The notes: a model not told the origin generated them from the letters alone. DNA of 64,000 nucleotides from Dyadobacter sp. CY347 (GCF_021502655.1 NZ_JAKFFT010000002.1:1593384-1657383); one strand, 5' to 3'; positions 35,647-45,856 are shown, counted from the stretch's first letter. A program made the numbers and translations.

Positions 35647-36079
35647 GAAGCAATTGATGATAAAATGCTTTTCTATCTCATCCGGATGATCAATTTGTTT
35701 TTGAAGATGTCTTCAATGAGCTGGGATACTCCAACGAACGGGTTTATTTTGCTGATGGAGAGTTGGCGCTGGATTATCTTTATTCTAGCGGGGCTGGTTC
35801 TTTTATCATTCTATCTGATATCAAACTGTCCAAGCTAACTGGTTTGGAACTTAGAAAAAAACGCCACACGGATGCAGAACTGAGTCTTAAATGTATCCCA
35901 TATATTTTTTTACGATGGCTCTGAACAAGCTAGCGGTCATTGAAGCCTACAGCAGTTCAGCCCAAGGCATCTTCGTAAAGCCTGCTAAATTTGACGATAT
36001 TAAGGACAAGATCAAGTTGGAAATTGAATATTGGAAAAAGTGTGCAGCCCCAAATAACTTTTCTAATGATCTAAAATGA
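35647..36079 (+). pseudogene. Receiver protein, deleted near the front and frameshifted
   Basis: After a damaged start the frame reads PDDQFVFEDVFNELGYSNER, then FIILSDIKLSKLTGLELRKK up to PYIFLRWL and a stop; the rest continues in another frame from about 35911 to CAAPNNFSNDLK. The front with the acidic pocket is deleted. Its tail end is duplicated at 34757. Confidence 0.85.
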
Positions 36080-36118
36080 TATTAAGGTTTCAATTGGATA
36101 TGATCGGTCATAAAACAA

Positions 36119-36147
36119 AAAATCCTCCTAAGCTAGGAGGATTTTCA
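36119..36147. terminator. Convergent terminator (receiver / cold-shock gene)
   Basis: AATCCTCCTA-AG-CTAGGAGGATT stem flanked by A and T runs, between two converging genes. Confidence 0.85.
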
Positions 36148-36167
36148 ATGCTTGCAAATATAAATGG

Positions 36168-36359
36168 TCAGATTACTGATACATTAACTGCATTCAGGCC
36201 TTTTCTACCATCTTCAACTTCGTAAGATACACTGTCATTTTGTTGAATATCATCAACCAGGCCAGATACATGTACAAAAAGATCCGCCCCACCATGTTCG
36301 GGCGCGATAAAACCAAAACCTTTGGTGTCATTGAAAAACTTAACTGTTCCTTTATTCAT
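36168..36359 (-). CDS. Cold-shock domain protein
   Basis: A 63-residue CspA-family RNA chaperone: MNKGTVKFFNDTKGFGFIAP (RNP1) and DLFVHVSGL (RNP2). Binds single-stranded RNA and eases translation in the cold or in stress. About 115 bp of AT-rich leader upstream, as often for regulated csp genes. A damaged duplicate is at 34989. Confidence 0.93.
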   Translation of the reverse strand: MNKGTVKFFNDTKGFGFIAPEHGGADLFVHVSGLVDDIQQNDSVSYEVEDGRKGLNAVNVSVI

Positions 36360-36476
36360 AACTTCATTTTATAATAAAGTGCAAATATAAATCAATATTC
36401 CGATATATACAAGTATTTTATATAAAGTGTAAAATATTATTCTATTTTTTAAGAAATTATTTGCATCTATTATGTT

Positions 36477-36923
36477 ATGGAAAATTTATTTGGAGAGCCT
36501 TCCGATCAGCAGTTCTTTGGAATTTTTAAGTATCTCGAGAAGCTCCGGCCCGTGCAATTAGAGCGACTAAATATGCTTGTGCAAACCCGGCCTATTCTAC
36601 TCAAAGGTGAATTTTATATACGGGCAACTTCTCAAAACGGGATCGATTTTGTATTTCCAGACCCAACTTTGTTCTCTGAACACCAGGTGATTGCGTGGTC
36701 GCGGATACTGGATAGTAAAGAGGTCCTTTGTGCTGTGAATTTAGACGAGTATGATCTGGCGGTACGCTATGCAACCATAGACAATACCTTGCATGTAGTA
36801 AATTCCAGGATGCACTGTTTGTTTGCCTCAGAGCTGAGTCCCGCCGAACTAAACGTGGAAGAGCGAAATGGGAAGGCGATCCGGTTAACTATTCCTCCCC
36901 GCGCTTTGGTAATTTACGGATAA
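36477..36923 (+). CDS. Amylase C-terminal-domain-like protein (paralog of 20130)
   Basis: A 148-residue protein; N-terminal helix region FKYLEKLRPVQLERLNMLV, then the beta domain with QVIAWSRILDSKEVLCAVNL and the end RLTIPPRALVIYG. Divergent from the cold-shock gene and followed, on the other strand, by a desaturase remnant, mirroring the 20130/20730 pair. Confidence 0.65.
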   Translation: MENLFGEPSDQQFFGIFKYLEKLRPVQLERLNMLVQTRPILLKGEFYIRATSQNGIDFVFPDPTLFSEHQVIAWSRILDSKEVLCAVNLDEYDLAVRYATIDNTLHVVNSRMHCLFASELSPAELNVEERNGKAIRLTIPPRALVIYG

Positions 36924-37009
36924 ACTTCCGCTTTTATTTTTTGAGTGAACTGTTTTGCAAATAAGGTAAATGATACCGTTTAAAAAATTCATTTTTCGAA
37001 TCCCATTAG

Positions 37010-37320
37010 GTGGTCAACGCCGCTCTATATGGTGCAGGCACTTGATATAATACCAGGCAAGATCAAATTGATAGGTCTTAAACCCGCTACGCGCACTTTC
37101 TGGATATAAATGGTGGTTGTTATTCCATTCGCCAGCTACATTCCCAGCCCAGATCTGACATTTGAGTTACCCCCGTATTCAAGTCGGTTCCCTTTACCTG
37201 GACATTTTTGCCCTTTCCATACACTTCGACGTTAAAGTTGCGTAGACCGACAGCAAAAAAACCTGCTGCACCAAACATACAACAGGCCAATGCATGCACC
37301 CCAATCAGATAAGATAACAA
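37010..37320 (-). pseudogene. Desaturase remnant
   Basis: GVHALACCMFGAAGFFAVGL in one frame and VAGEWNNNHHLYPESARS in another; matches the C-terminal half of the delta-9-type enzyme at 20730 including the third His box. The front part and reading frame are lost. Confidence 0.9.
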
Positions 37321-37610
37321 ATGGACCAGTTTAAGAGTGAAGAACGATGTTTTTTAGAAGATAAGATTAAAGTGATAAAAGCGCGAATGTCGTAAATGGA
37401 TTTGTTGTTTAAGACGAAATAGATAAAATCTATCAGATAATTCTCTGATTTTAATCGGTGGTTAAATCGAAATCTTTCTAACATTCCATTTCGTGGGTCA
37501 TGACTTTCAAAATGGATAAAATAGTACATTATAACATTTATGGACGACGTTAAAATGTACTGGGCAAGTTTGGCTACCCTACAATAGGTAGTGACTTTGG
37601 CAGAAGTAAT

Positions 37611-38171
37611 TCAGTCAACTTTGATTGGTGCACCTACTTCTGATAGGTCAGCATCGGAGCTTTCCGGAAACTTGCCCGATGCTATCGTTTTAAAGTAGCC
37701 TTCCATTTCTTTACTTCCTGGAAGGTGAATAGATACTAGTGTCCCTGGGTTGTTTTCAACTGGATTAACAAACGTATGCTTTGTCCCTCTGGGAATGAAG
37801 GCTGCGTCATCGGTATTGGCAGCGTAAATATGGTCGTCAATCTGAATGAGGAATTTTCCAGATACCACAAAAAAGATTTCGTCTTGATCTTTGTGGATAT
37901 GCAGGGGCGGGCCACCTTTTTCTTGAAGCGCTCCCGGCATAGTAGTGCCGAATAGCAATCCGGTCTGGCTATCGTCGGACGATATTACACATCTGAGCAA
38001 GTCATTTTGCATGGACCGTTGCTGCCCGTCAAAACGGGTTTCATTTGCCTTGATAAAAAATCCTGCAACAGAGGGGTTTTTAGCAGTTACTTTCTTTGAA
38101 ATCAGGGATTTTGCATAGGCCAAGCCAGGCAGTGCCAGAAAGGCCGATAGAATGAAATTGCTTCTTCTCAT
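37611..38171 (-). CDS. Secreted cupin-domain protein
   Basis: A 186-residue protein with a signal (FILSAFLALPGLAYAKS) and a single cupin barrel: PPLHIHKDQDEIFFVVSGKF (metal-binding His, His, Glu) and PRGTKHTFVNP (His). It is unlike catabolic dioxygenases in length, and the substrate is unknown. It probably acts in the periplasm. Confidence 0.88.
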   Translation of the reverse strand: MRRSNFILSAFLALPGLAYAKSLISKKVTAKNPSVAGFFIKANETRFDGQQRSMQNDLLRCVISSDDSQTGLLFGTTMPGALQEKGGPPLHIHKDQDEIFFVVSGKFLIQIDDHIYAANTDDAAFIPRGTKHTFVNPVENNPGTLVSIHLPGSKEMEGYFKTIASGKFPESSDADLSEVGAPIKVD

Positions 38172-38288
38172 GATAGAAACGTTAGGTATGTTAATTCATT
38201 GGTCAGAACTATGGGCAATTAGCTAAATGTTCTTGCAATTGTTGTCGAGCAAAACTTTATGAGAGGTCCAATCAATCTTGACAGAATA

Positions 38289-38993
38289 TCAATTCTTCAA
38301 AGTAAGTACCGATCTTTCATAAAAAGCTTCGGTAACGCTGCCTACTGAGTTGTAAGGGCTCGTGGTGCGGGGAAATTTTAATGTAGTAACATCATTGTCT
38401 ATGAAAAAGGACGTGGAAGGGAATTGTACATTTGGAACAATTTCTGACCCTGCCATTCCAAGGCGGTATGGAAAACCCATTTCATACTCAACGTCCATAG
38501 TTTCGTCAATGGCCATGTTTAATGCGACGGGCGGTCCCATTTTGTCTCTTTCACCATACGTGCCGCCGTCAATGCTGGTGTGCAGGATTCTTGCACCCGA
38601 AGTGTTATGTGTAATCCCGATTAGGTAACCTTCGTTCACGGGAAAGGAAGGTGATGCTATTCTTTTCAGAGTGATTCTCACACCAAACGTTGCTGTACCT
38701 ATTTTTCCTTCCTCATTTCCAGTATAATTGTCCGTCTTAGCCAGCGATCGCGGCAAAGCAAGCGTCTGATTTGAGCCGGTTACTGTCCCGACCACTGCGC
38801 CGCCTGCGCCCAGAAATGTAATTTTTTCAATGGAGAATTCGCAGGGGTACATCCGGTCGCTGCCGTCCACGTTCTTGCATTTGGATTGTGGCAGATTGCT
38901 GACTGGTACGTCGTGATCTGTACAGGATATTGCCAAAGCAAGTATGCCATAGGCAGCCGAAAGAGTCAATGAGGCGATGCTGAGTTTGAACAT
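38289..38993 (-). CDS. Lipoprotein of unknown function
   Basis: A 234-residue protein with signal sequence and lipobox LAISC (Cys24). Beta-rich body with VDGSDRMYPCEFSIEKITF and FGVRITLKRI; no family recognised. It sits 82 bp downstream of the BspA-like gene on the same strand and may share its promoter. Confidence 0.7.
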   Translation of the reverse strand: MFKLSIASLTLSAAYGILALAISCTDHDVPVSNLPQSKCKNVDGSDRMYPCEFSIEKITFLGAGGAVVGTVTGSNQTLALPRSLAKTDNYTGNEEGKIGTATFGVRITLKRIASPSFPVNEGYLIGITHNTSGARILHTSIDGGTYGERDKMGPPVALNMAIDETMDVEYEMGFPYRLGMAGSEIVPNVQFPSTSFFIDNDVTTLKFPRTTSPYNSVGSVTEAFYERSVLTLKN

Positions 38994-39075
38994 ATTAATG
39001 AACGTTAAAAAAGTGATGAATGCAGAAGGAAAGGCAATCCGGAACTAGCGTTGTGAGGACAACGTATCAATTTTG

Positions 39076-41127
39076 TTATTCTAATTCACCGGTTTTGGTG
39101 ATGATAATTTTCTGGCTTTTGGAAGAGCCATTATTTTGAAACAATGTGAGCAGATAAACGCCGGAAGGTAAGTGAGTTGTCGAGATTTCCGCTCCGTCGG
39201 GGTTGTTGTTTGTTGTGTTATGTGTCAACCTGGTTCGGCCAGCTGCGTCCGTAATGCTCACCGAATGAATCGTGCCGCTGTTGTTTTTAATATAAAGTTT
39301 GTCTGAGGCAGGGTTAGGGTAGGCGTAATCCGCTTCGGATCCTATCTTAGATTTTGAGAATTCATCAAGATGCTGCTTTTTAGAAATTGCTACTGCATCA
39401 TCAGGACTGGTACGACATCCTGGGCAATCCGAACAGTCCTTCCTGTCTCCAAGTATTACCCAACCATTTCGGTAAACGATCAGATTACGAAATGTGGCGC
39501 CTTTGCAATACGTGAGCGTTGCTGCACCGAGAACCACGCGTGGCTGCAATGTCTGACGTTCCCAATGTATGAACATCTGATCATAGTTATCCTTTGACAT
39601 ATCGGTGGAATCCAGCATCATGTACATGCTTTTAACATTACCAACCTGCCAGTTTCCCAAAGGTTGATCAAAGGCGGCGGCACTACGAAACATATAGGCC
39701 ATATCGGTAACAGCAGCTGTATTCCAGTTCTTTACCGGTTGATTAAAGGAGGTGGCATCATCAAACATATGTGCCATATCTGTGACACGGGATGTATTCC
39801 AATTTTCCAGAGGTTGATTAAAGGAAGCTGCACCATAAAACATATAGGTCATATTTGTAACAGCAGCGGTATTCCAGTTTCCCAACGGTTGATTAAAAAT
39901 CTTGATTCCGTTAAACATCGAGCGCATATTTGTTACTTTCTCAGTATCCCATCCTCCAATGGGTTGATTGAATGCAGATGCCATGGAAAACATCAGGTGC
40001 ATATCTGTAACATTTTGGGTATTCCAGTTTCCAATGGGTTGATTGAAGACTTGATTATAGCAAAACATGGCTGTCATGTTGGTTACATTACCCGTGTCCC
40101 AATTGGCCAGGTGTTGATTAAAGGCCATGGCAAAATAAAACAGGGAACTCATGTCTGTTACCTTTGAGGTATTCCAGCTGTTAATCGGCTGGTTGAACAG
40201 CTTTGTATAAGAAAACATATTATTGATATTCAGCACATTTGCTGTATTCCAGTTTCCAATAGGCTGGTTGAATGCCTGCGCACTTTCAAACATATGTGAC
40301 ATATTAGCAACATTTGCTGTATTCCAGTTTCCAATAGGCTGGTTAAAAGCACTAGTGTAAGCAAACATGTAGGACATATTGATAACTTTTTCGGTGTTCC
40401 AGTTTCCTACGGGCTGATTAAATATCCAGGCAAAATGAAACATATTGCTCATATCGGTAACATTGCCCGTATTCCAATTCGAAATAGACTGGTTAAAGTG
40501 ATGTGCACCATCAAACAAGTTCTTCATTATTCTCACATTGGAGGTGTTCCAGTCGTTAAAACGCGCATTGCCGGTTAGGACGAGACAGGCTTCGAACATG
40601 CTACTCATATCAATCACCTGCGACAGATCCGGAATGTCGGTTGCCACCACATCCATATTGTAACAGTTTTTGAAAGCCGAGCCCATAGAAGACCAGACCA
40701 CACTTCCCCACTGGTCTACTCGCAGGAGTTTAGTCTTTTCACTCTCGTGCATCATGAATCGATAGAAGGTGCCGCTGCCTGGACCCACCCTCACCTGATA
40801 AGTGCCAGGTGCAGGAAAGTCTATTCTGGTTGCACCATTTCCAGTTAATTGACCATACATCGTTCGTCCGCCGACACGGCCGGTCCAGAATATCGTATAG
40901 TTACGGCCCCAGCCTGGAAAAATAATGTGTTTGGCTGTCGGGTTTTCCCGGGTCGTTGTTTGCCAGGTAGTAATAAAAGCCGAAGCTGCCGGGGCTTGTT
41001 TTTGCGCTGTGACCGTAGCTGGCTTAAAGAGTAATAGTAAGGCGATGATTATAAAAGCGCTATAATGCAGTCTTGCAATCCAAAAAGCAGTTTTCCTGAA
41101 CATCGATATACGTAATGTATTTTTCAT
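39076..41127 (-). CDS. BspA-like/DUF285 repeat surface protein with T9SS sorting domain
   Basis: A 683-residue protein: signal peptide (end near TVTAQKQ), an N-terminal part, about thirteen 24-residue DUF285 repeats of the type FNQPIGNWNT..VT.M..MF between residues ~190 and 510, and a C-terminal T9SS type A sorting domain (YPNPASDKLYIKNN, THLPSGVYLL). Such proteins are exported by the type IX system and attached to the cell surface, where the repeats may mediate binding. The 72-bp unit repeats strongly at the DNA level, so copy number may vary. Confidence 0.93.
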   Translation of the reverse strand: MKNTLRISMFRKTAFWIARLHYSAFIIIALLLLFKPATVTAQKQAPAASAFITTWQTTTRENPTAKHIIFPGWGRNYTIFWTGRVGGRTMYGQLTGNGATRIDFPAPGTYQVRVGPGSGTFYRFMMHESEKTKLLRVDQWGSVVWSSMGSAFKNCYNMDVVATDIPDLSQVIDMSSMFEACLVLTGNARFNDWNTSNVRIMKNLFDGAHHFNQSISNWNTGNVTDMSNMFHFAWIFNQPVGNWNTEKVINMSYMFAYTSAFNQPIGNWNTANVANMSHMFESAQAFNQPIGNWNTANVLNINNMFSYTKLFNQPINSWNTSKVTDMSSLFYFAMAFNQHLANWDTGNVTNMTAMFCYNQVFNQPIGNWNTQNVTDMHLMFSMASAFNQPIGGWDTEKVTNMRSMFNGIKIFNQPLGNWNTAAVTNMTYMFYGAASFNQPLENWNTSRVTDMAHMFDDATSFNQPVKNWNTAAVTDMAYMFRSAAAFDQPLGNWQVGNVKSMYMMLDSTDMSKDNYDQMFIHWERQTLQPRVVLGAATLTYCKGATFRNLIVYRNGWVILGDRKDCSDCPGCRTSPDDAVAISKKQHLDEFSKSKIGSEADYAYPNPASDKLYIKNNSGTIHSVSITDAAGRTRLTHNTTNNNPDGAEISTTHLPSGVYLLTLFQNNGSSKSQKIIITKTGELE

Positions 41128-41355
41128 GATTTCGTGTATTTGGGTGACATTGAGACTTTAAACTCTAATTTCCAGGATGGCAATGGCGTTAGCGACACCC
41201 TCATGGATGATTATTGATTCAAACATAAAGTGCTTTTATGTCGATTTTCAGGGCACTGATTGAAGTGGGTGATTTACTTAGCAGAAAGGGTCGTGCAATG
41301 AGGGAAGTAATCTGTCAGCATCTGCCTGGCAGCACATGCAAGTCTAGCTGTTTAC

Positions 41356-42078
41356 TTAAAACAGCATCGATAACAGTGCTTCTTTTCTTTGTGGGGAAAC
41401 TTCTATTTCTGCTCCGTCAGATAATTCCAGGGTGCCTCCATCGCCTTTCCGGTATTTTACTACGAAGTCCAGATTAACGATCACCGATCGGTTGACCCGC
41501 ATGAAAAATGATTCCTGCAAAGCAACTTCATAATCTTTCAAGGTTTTGGAAACGACAATTTTCTTGGCATCAGAAAGCAGAAAAACACTGTAATTGCTCA
41601 TGGCTTCTATTCTGATAATGTTTGCCCTTTCTACGATGTAAACTCCCTCAGCCGTGGGCAACGCTAACCGGTTGTTTGGTTTCTTTTCTACCTTGATATG
41701 CTTATAGGCCACCTTTTCAGCAATACGTTTCTGCAAGCGGGCAATGGCAGTCTGCAACTCTTCTTCCTCAACAGGTTTTAGCAAGTAATCCACGGCGCTG
41801 AGCCGCAGTGCTTCCAGGGTGTAACTGTCGTAGGCAGTCGTGAAAATGACCTCGAAATTGAAACTGCCCAGCTTTTCAAGGAACTGGAAGCCATTCATGC
41901 CAGGCATCTGAACATCTAAAAAAAGAACGTCTACATCAAGGTCTGTAATGGCATTGACAGCCAAGCCTGGTTCGTTGAAAATCCCAACAACTTGCAGCTC
42001 GCTTTCAAAGACAGCTAATTTTTGGGCAAGTAACCTGCTCCCCCTGATTTCGTCATCTAGAATGGCTGCTTTTAACAT
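41356..42078 (-). CDS. LytTR response regulator
   Basis: A 240-residue regulator: REC domain (AAILDDEIRG, VLFLDVQMPGMNG with phospho-Asp, FTTAYD, LLKPVEEE) and a C-terminal LytTR DNA-binding domain (IIRIEAMSNYSVFLL, MRVNRSVIVNLDFV). Pairs with the LytS-type kinase at 43238, transcribed divergently and separated by one lipoprotein gene. It activates transcription of unknown targets. Confidence 0.95.
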   Translation of the reverse strand: MLKAAILDDEIRGSRLLAQKLAVFESELQVVGIFNEPGLAVNAITDLDVDVLFLDVQMPGMNGFQFLEKLGSFNFEVIFTTAYDSYTLEALRLSAVDYLLKPVEEEELQTAIARLQKRIAEKVAYKHIKVEKKPNNRLALPTAEGVYIVERANIIRIEAMSNYSVFLLSDAKKIVVSKTLKDYEVALQESFFMRVNRSVIVNLDFVVKYRKGDGGTLELSDGAEIEVSPQRKEALLSMLF

Positions 42079-42191
42079 AGCTGGGCGTATTTAATCATTG
42101 CACACGAATTCTGATAGCGTAGCACGCATTTGATCACGGATGCACTGCAATCACGTAAGAAAGATAATGCATCCGTTGTCCTGATTTTAGA

Positions 42192-42863
42192 TTAATCAGT
42201 ATAATAAAAGCCCTGGGGTATTTGAATAAGCACTCGGGGGCCATTGGTGCCATTTACATTCCAGCTTGGGACCGCAACGCCAAATGTTCCACCGTCAAGT
42301 GTTTTGAATCCAAAATTACCCAGCCGATATATTGGATATTTAATAGGGTTGTTTTCCCATTTAATTGCTTCGCCAGTGCCATCCACCTCAATTTTAAAAT
42401 CAAAGATGGATGTATTGAAATTGCGGTCAACAAAGGGGAAAGCATCACTCATTTTTACCAGAACTGCCTGACTTAGCTGATTTGGTTTATTTTGATAAGA
42501 CAAGTCATAGCTTTTCAGTTTTAAATTTCCCTCGCTATCTTTTTCCAGGGCAAATGTATAGACTTCATTGCCATTAGATTCATAATCAAGCGTTAACGTC
42601 GAGTTTCCCAAAACCATTTTCGGGCGTCTTAGCTGACCATTTTTATGAACGTCAACGGTAATTTCATCTCCATCTTTTATAAAGTAAGCAACAACCAATT
42701 GACTACTGGTTTTACCTTCTGCTACCAGGTAGTAGTTGACTAAATCGTCTGCCGTAACATTAAGGTCTGTGGGCGTGGGGTCTTTTTCCTTACAGCTGGT
42801 CAGGCCAGTAAATCCCCAAATTAGTATGGAAAGGATTTTGCCAAAGTAAATTAGATTTTTCAT
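42192..42863 (-). CDS. Lipoprotein of unknown function
   Basis: A 223-residue protein from ATG 42863 (42881 also possible). Lipobox LTSC; the mature part has YYLVAEGKTSSQLVV and ends GFYYTD. It lies between the LytTR regulator and kinase genes, so it could be a regulated target. No family. Confidence 0.7.
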   Translation of the reverse strand: MKNLIYFGKILSILIWGFTGLTSCKEKDPTPTDLNVTADDLVNYYLVAEGKTSSQLVVAYFIKDGDEITVDVHKNGQLRRPKMVLGNSTLTLDYESNGNEVYTFALEKDSEGNLKLKSYDLSYQNKPNQLSQAVLVKMSDAFPFVDRNFNTSIFDFKIEVDGTGEAIKWENNPIKYPIYRLGNFGFKTLDGGTFGVAVPSWNVNGTNGPRVLIQIPQGFYYTD

Positions 42864-43237
42864 AGTCTTGTTTTTGTTCAAGTTGATTTAAATATCAGTC
42901 TGCACACGGCTAAGATGCTGGAAATCATATGTTCCTGCCGATGATTCAAACTTAGCCCGCTTCTAATTGAATTTGAAAGACAATGCGTGCAAAGGGTGCC
43001 TAAATGAGCAGATAATGCTATTTAATGAGCGAAGGCAACCGGCAGCTTAAACTAAAAATAGGATCCGGTTCGACTGCGTATTTTCCATGTATTTATTTGG
43101 CTTCTAATCTACATGTATGATCGCCCCATGTAAGTGCGTGCAATGGCAGTCTGGATTAGGGAAGGTTTGCTAGACTTATTAATTTATCCGTAGCTTTAAT
43201 GCTGGCATAATCAGGCAAATAGCTATCCAATTAATTG
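42864..43237. other. Divergent promoter region of the lipoprotein and kinase genes
   Basis: No gene. Both neighbouring promoters must lie here; no clear consensus was assigned. Confidence 0.4.
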
Positions 43238-45442
43238 ATGTCAGCTTTAAAAAACTCTTCGGTAATTATCCAATTGGTTGCGGCGTTAATAATCCTGCTG
43301 TCTACCCTAAGAACTCACGGGCAGCAAACCAAAACCGACTCCCTTATACGGCTGGTAACGAATCACCCCCGGCAAGACGACCAGCGGGCAGTCATGCTTC
43401 TGAAACTTATCGAAATAAAGTTGAGACAGGACCCCAAAGATGCGTTGAGTTACACGGACGAAATCCTGGTTTTTCAAAATAAAATAGCAGATAAGAAGTA
43501 CGTTTCTGCTACATACCGGTTTCGTGGGACCATTTTTATCCACCTGGCAGAATATAGCCAGGCAGTGGATGCATTCAATAAAGGCATGGAAGTAGACAAT
43601 TCCATTCAAAACGAACTCGGCGTTGCAGCAGCCCTGGCCAATATCGGGGTCGTCTATGTTACCCAGCTAAAATTGCCAGAGGCGTTGAAGTATTTCTTGT
43701 TGGCACAGAAAAAGCACGCATCGCTAAAAAATGAGTTGAATGCTGCAAACATATCGGCAAACATTGGCATTGTATACACCGAAATGCGCGATTACAAGGC
43801 TGCAATGCAAAGTTACGAGAAGGCGTTGCTCGCATATAGGAAATACAAGCACTTCGGCGGTGTAGCAAATGTGTTAGGCAACATTGCAACACTTCATTCG
43901 AAAAACAATAATCTGGCTGATGCCGTTAAGTTCAGCAAATCGGCACTGCAAATCGCGGATTCGATTGGCGATTTGCGAGCAAGCTCTCAGCAAACAGGTA
44001 ATCTGGCCGCTTACTACTGCAAATTGCATGACCCGGATATGGCTTTGACGTACGGCAACAGCGCTGTTGAAAAAAATAGAAAACTTAGTTATAAAAAGGG
44101 TCTTGGGTTCAATTTTCAAAATCTGTCAGACGCATACTTTCAAAAGCAAAACTATGATCAGGCTAAATTATATGCATTTAATGCACTCAATATTGCCAAA
44201 GAACTGGACCTGGCTGATTTGAAAAGGGATGCGAGCCTGGGTTTAAGTGAAGCATATGGCGCCCTTAATAGGCCAGACAGTGCTTTCATTTACTACAAAC
44301 AGTATAAAGAAGCTGCTGATAGCATTAGTAATGATCAGAAAAAAGAGGAAATAACCCGGATGGGCATTCAGTATGAATTTGATAAAACAGAGGCGGTTTA
44401 CAAACAAAAGCAAATCCTTGCTGATGGACAGCTCAAACAACAGCAATTACAGATTGCATTGAACAATGCAGAATTGCAGAAAGGAATCCAGCAAAGGGAT
44501 TTGCAAAGATTGCTTCTGGACAACGAAAAGCTGATCAGCGAAGAAAAGCAAAAGCAGCTTCAAATATCTAAAAACAATGAAAAATTACAACTTAGCAAAG
44601 TAAGTGCATTGTCCCAGCAACAAGCATTAAGCCGGTTGCAGATCCAGCAGCTATGGCTGTATGGTATATTGGCTATCGTTAGTCTGGCATCAATATTGAT
44701 TTATTTGTTAAACCTGAATAGGATCAGAAAGCTTAAATATGCCAACGTTCTTCAACTTCAACAGGCCGAGCAAAATACGCTGAAACTTCAATACCAATAC
44801 CAACTTTCGGAAAGCGAATTAAAGGCAATCCGGTCTCAAATGAACCCGCACTTTATATTTAATGTCCTGAACTCAATAGAGTCCTATGTGATGGACAGCG
44901 ATAAGCGGACAGCATCAAGGCTGATCCAGAAATTCGCCTCCCTAAGCAGGTTGATCCTGGAAAACTCTACGAAAAGTCTGGTTGCAGCAGATAAGGAATG
45001 GAAGGCGCTGCAACTTTATACGGAATTGGAGGCCATGCGCTACAACAATTCTTTTACATACAGCTTTGATGTAGATGCCGGCATTGATTTAAAAACAATA
45101 TTATTGCCCCCAATGCTGATCCAGCCGCTGATAGAAAATGCCATCATACATGGAATAGTTGGCTCAGGCATTTCTGATGCCCATATAGCTGTCGCAATGA
45201 ACCGGTCAGATCAAATCTTAGTAATACAAGTTTCCGATAATGGAATAGGTCTGCATAGCAAGACAAACAATACAATTGTAAATGTTAATAAAGAAGAATC
45301 AATAGGGTTGAAGTCCATTAGCGAGAGAATAAAGCTGATCAATGCCCAGCATCACAGCGTTGGCAGTTTTGTTATTGAGGAAGGACCTAATCACAGAGGG
45401 ACTCAAGCCGTTCTGAAAATACCGTTGTTTAGCATCGATTGA
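43238..45442 (+). CDS. TPR-repeat sensor histidine kinase, LytS type
   Basis: 734 residues from ATG 43238. Signal/first helix, then TPR repeats over residues ~50-390, a coiled coil rich in Q, K and L, a membrane helix (IQQLWLYGILAIVSLASILI), and a His_kinase domain with the phosphorylated His in SQMNPHFIFNVLNSIESYV plus the ATPase motif LIENAIIHGIVG and DNGIGL. It likely senses an external signal through the periplasmic TPR part and phosphorylates the LytTR regulator at 41356. Confidence 0.93.
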   Translation: MSALKNSSVIIQLVAALIILLSTLRTHGQQTKTDSLIRLVTNHPRQDDQRAVMLLKLIEIKLRQDPKDALSYTDEILVFQNKIADKKYVSATYRFRGTIFIHLAEYSQAVDAFNKGMEVDNSIQNELGVAAALANIGVVYVTQLKLPEALKYFLLAQKKHASLKNELNAANISANIGIVYTEMRDYKAAMQSYEKALLAYRKYKHFGGVANVLGNIATLHSKNNNLADAVKFSKSALQIADSIGDLRASSQQTGNLAAYYCKLHDPDMALTYGNSAVEKNRKLSYKKGLGFNFQNLSDAYFQKQNYDQAKLYAFNALNIAKELDLADLKRDASLGLSEAYGALNRPDSAFIYYKQYKEAADSISNDQKKEEITRMGIQYEFDKTEAVYKQKQILADGQLKQQQLQIALNNAELQKGIQQRDLQRLLLDNEKLISEEKQKQLQISKNNEKLQLSKVSALSQQQALSRLQIQQLWLYGILAIVSLASILIYLLNLNRIRKLKYANVLQLQQAEQNTLKLQYQYQLSESELKAIRSQMNPHFIFNVLNSIESYVMDSDKRTASRLIQKFASLSRLILENSTKSLVAADKEWKALQLYTELEAMRYNNSFTYSFDVDAGIDLKTILLPPMLIQPLIENAIIHGIVGSGISDAHIAVAMNRSDQILVIQVSDNGIGLHSKTNNTIVNVNKEESIGLKSISERIKLINAQHHSVGSFVIEEGPNHRGTQAVLKIPLFSID

Positions 45443-45504
45443 TAACCTTTGCTTCTGCACGCAACAAGCATAGCATTAAGCCAGAAGACTCAACGACGCA
45501 CCTG

Positions 45505-45660
45505 CTAAGTAGTTTTATTTCTGTTAGTAAAATTGAATGCAAAAATAAGGAAGGCCATTGTTGAAAAACCTAGTAGAACGTATCTGAACGAACTATCTAT
45601 GAACACGGCTGCTAATAAGGACATTAAAGCCGATATTACAATTATGCGATTATTTTTCAT
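45505..45660 (-). CDS. 51-residue two-helix membrane protein (paralog at 14353-14508)
   Basis: MKNNRIIVISALMSLLAAVF start, second helix YVLLGFSTMAFLIFAFNF, end NRNKTT. Same length and 30 of 51 residues identical to the protein at 14353; helices differ mostly conservatively. It lies just after the kinase gene, on the other strand. Confidence 0.8.
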   Translation of the reverse strand: MKNNRIIVISALMSLLAAVFIDSSFRYVLLGFSTMAFLIFAFNFTNRNKTT

Positions 45661-45856
45661 ACGCTTTTTCCAATAGAAAGGTTAGGATCATTAGTTGCTA
45701 CTGAACCGTCATTAGGTATTTTCTGATCGATTGTTGTAATGGATGTGCGGATGAATTATTAAGCAAGAGCAGCGATTGAAAATACTAAAAAGAAAGTAAT
45801 CCTGCAAATGATTGACTTAGTTTTACCATTTGGCTTAATTGAAATGCTTTCAGTAT

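Noticed and set aside
39664..40167. Plus-strand 167-residue frame across the BspA repeats
   Set aside because: It is the mirror image of the repeat coding on the minus strand, with biased Ile/Gly/His composition; not a gene.
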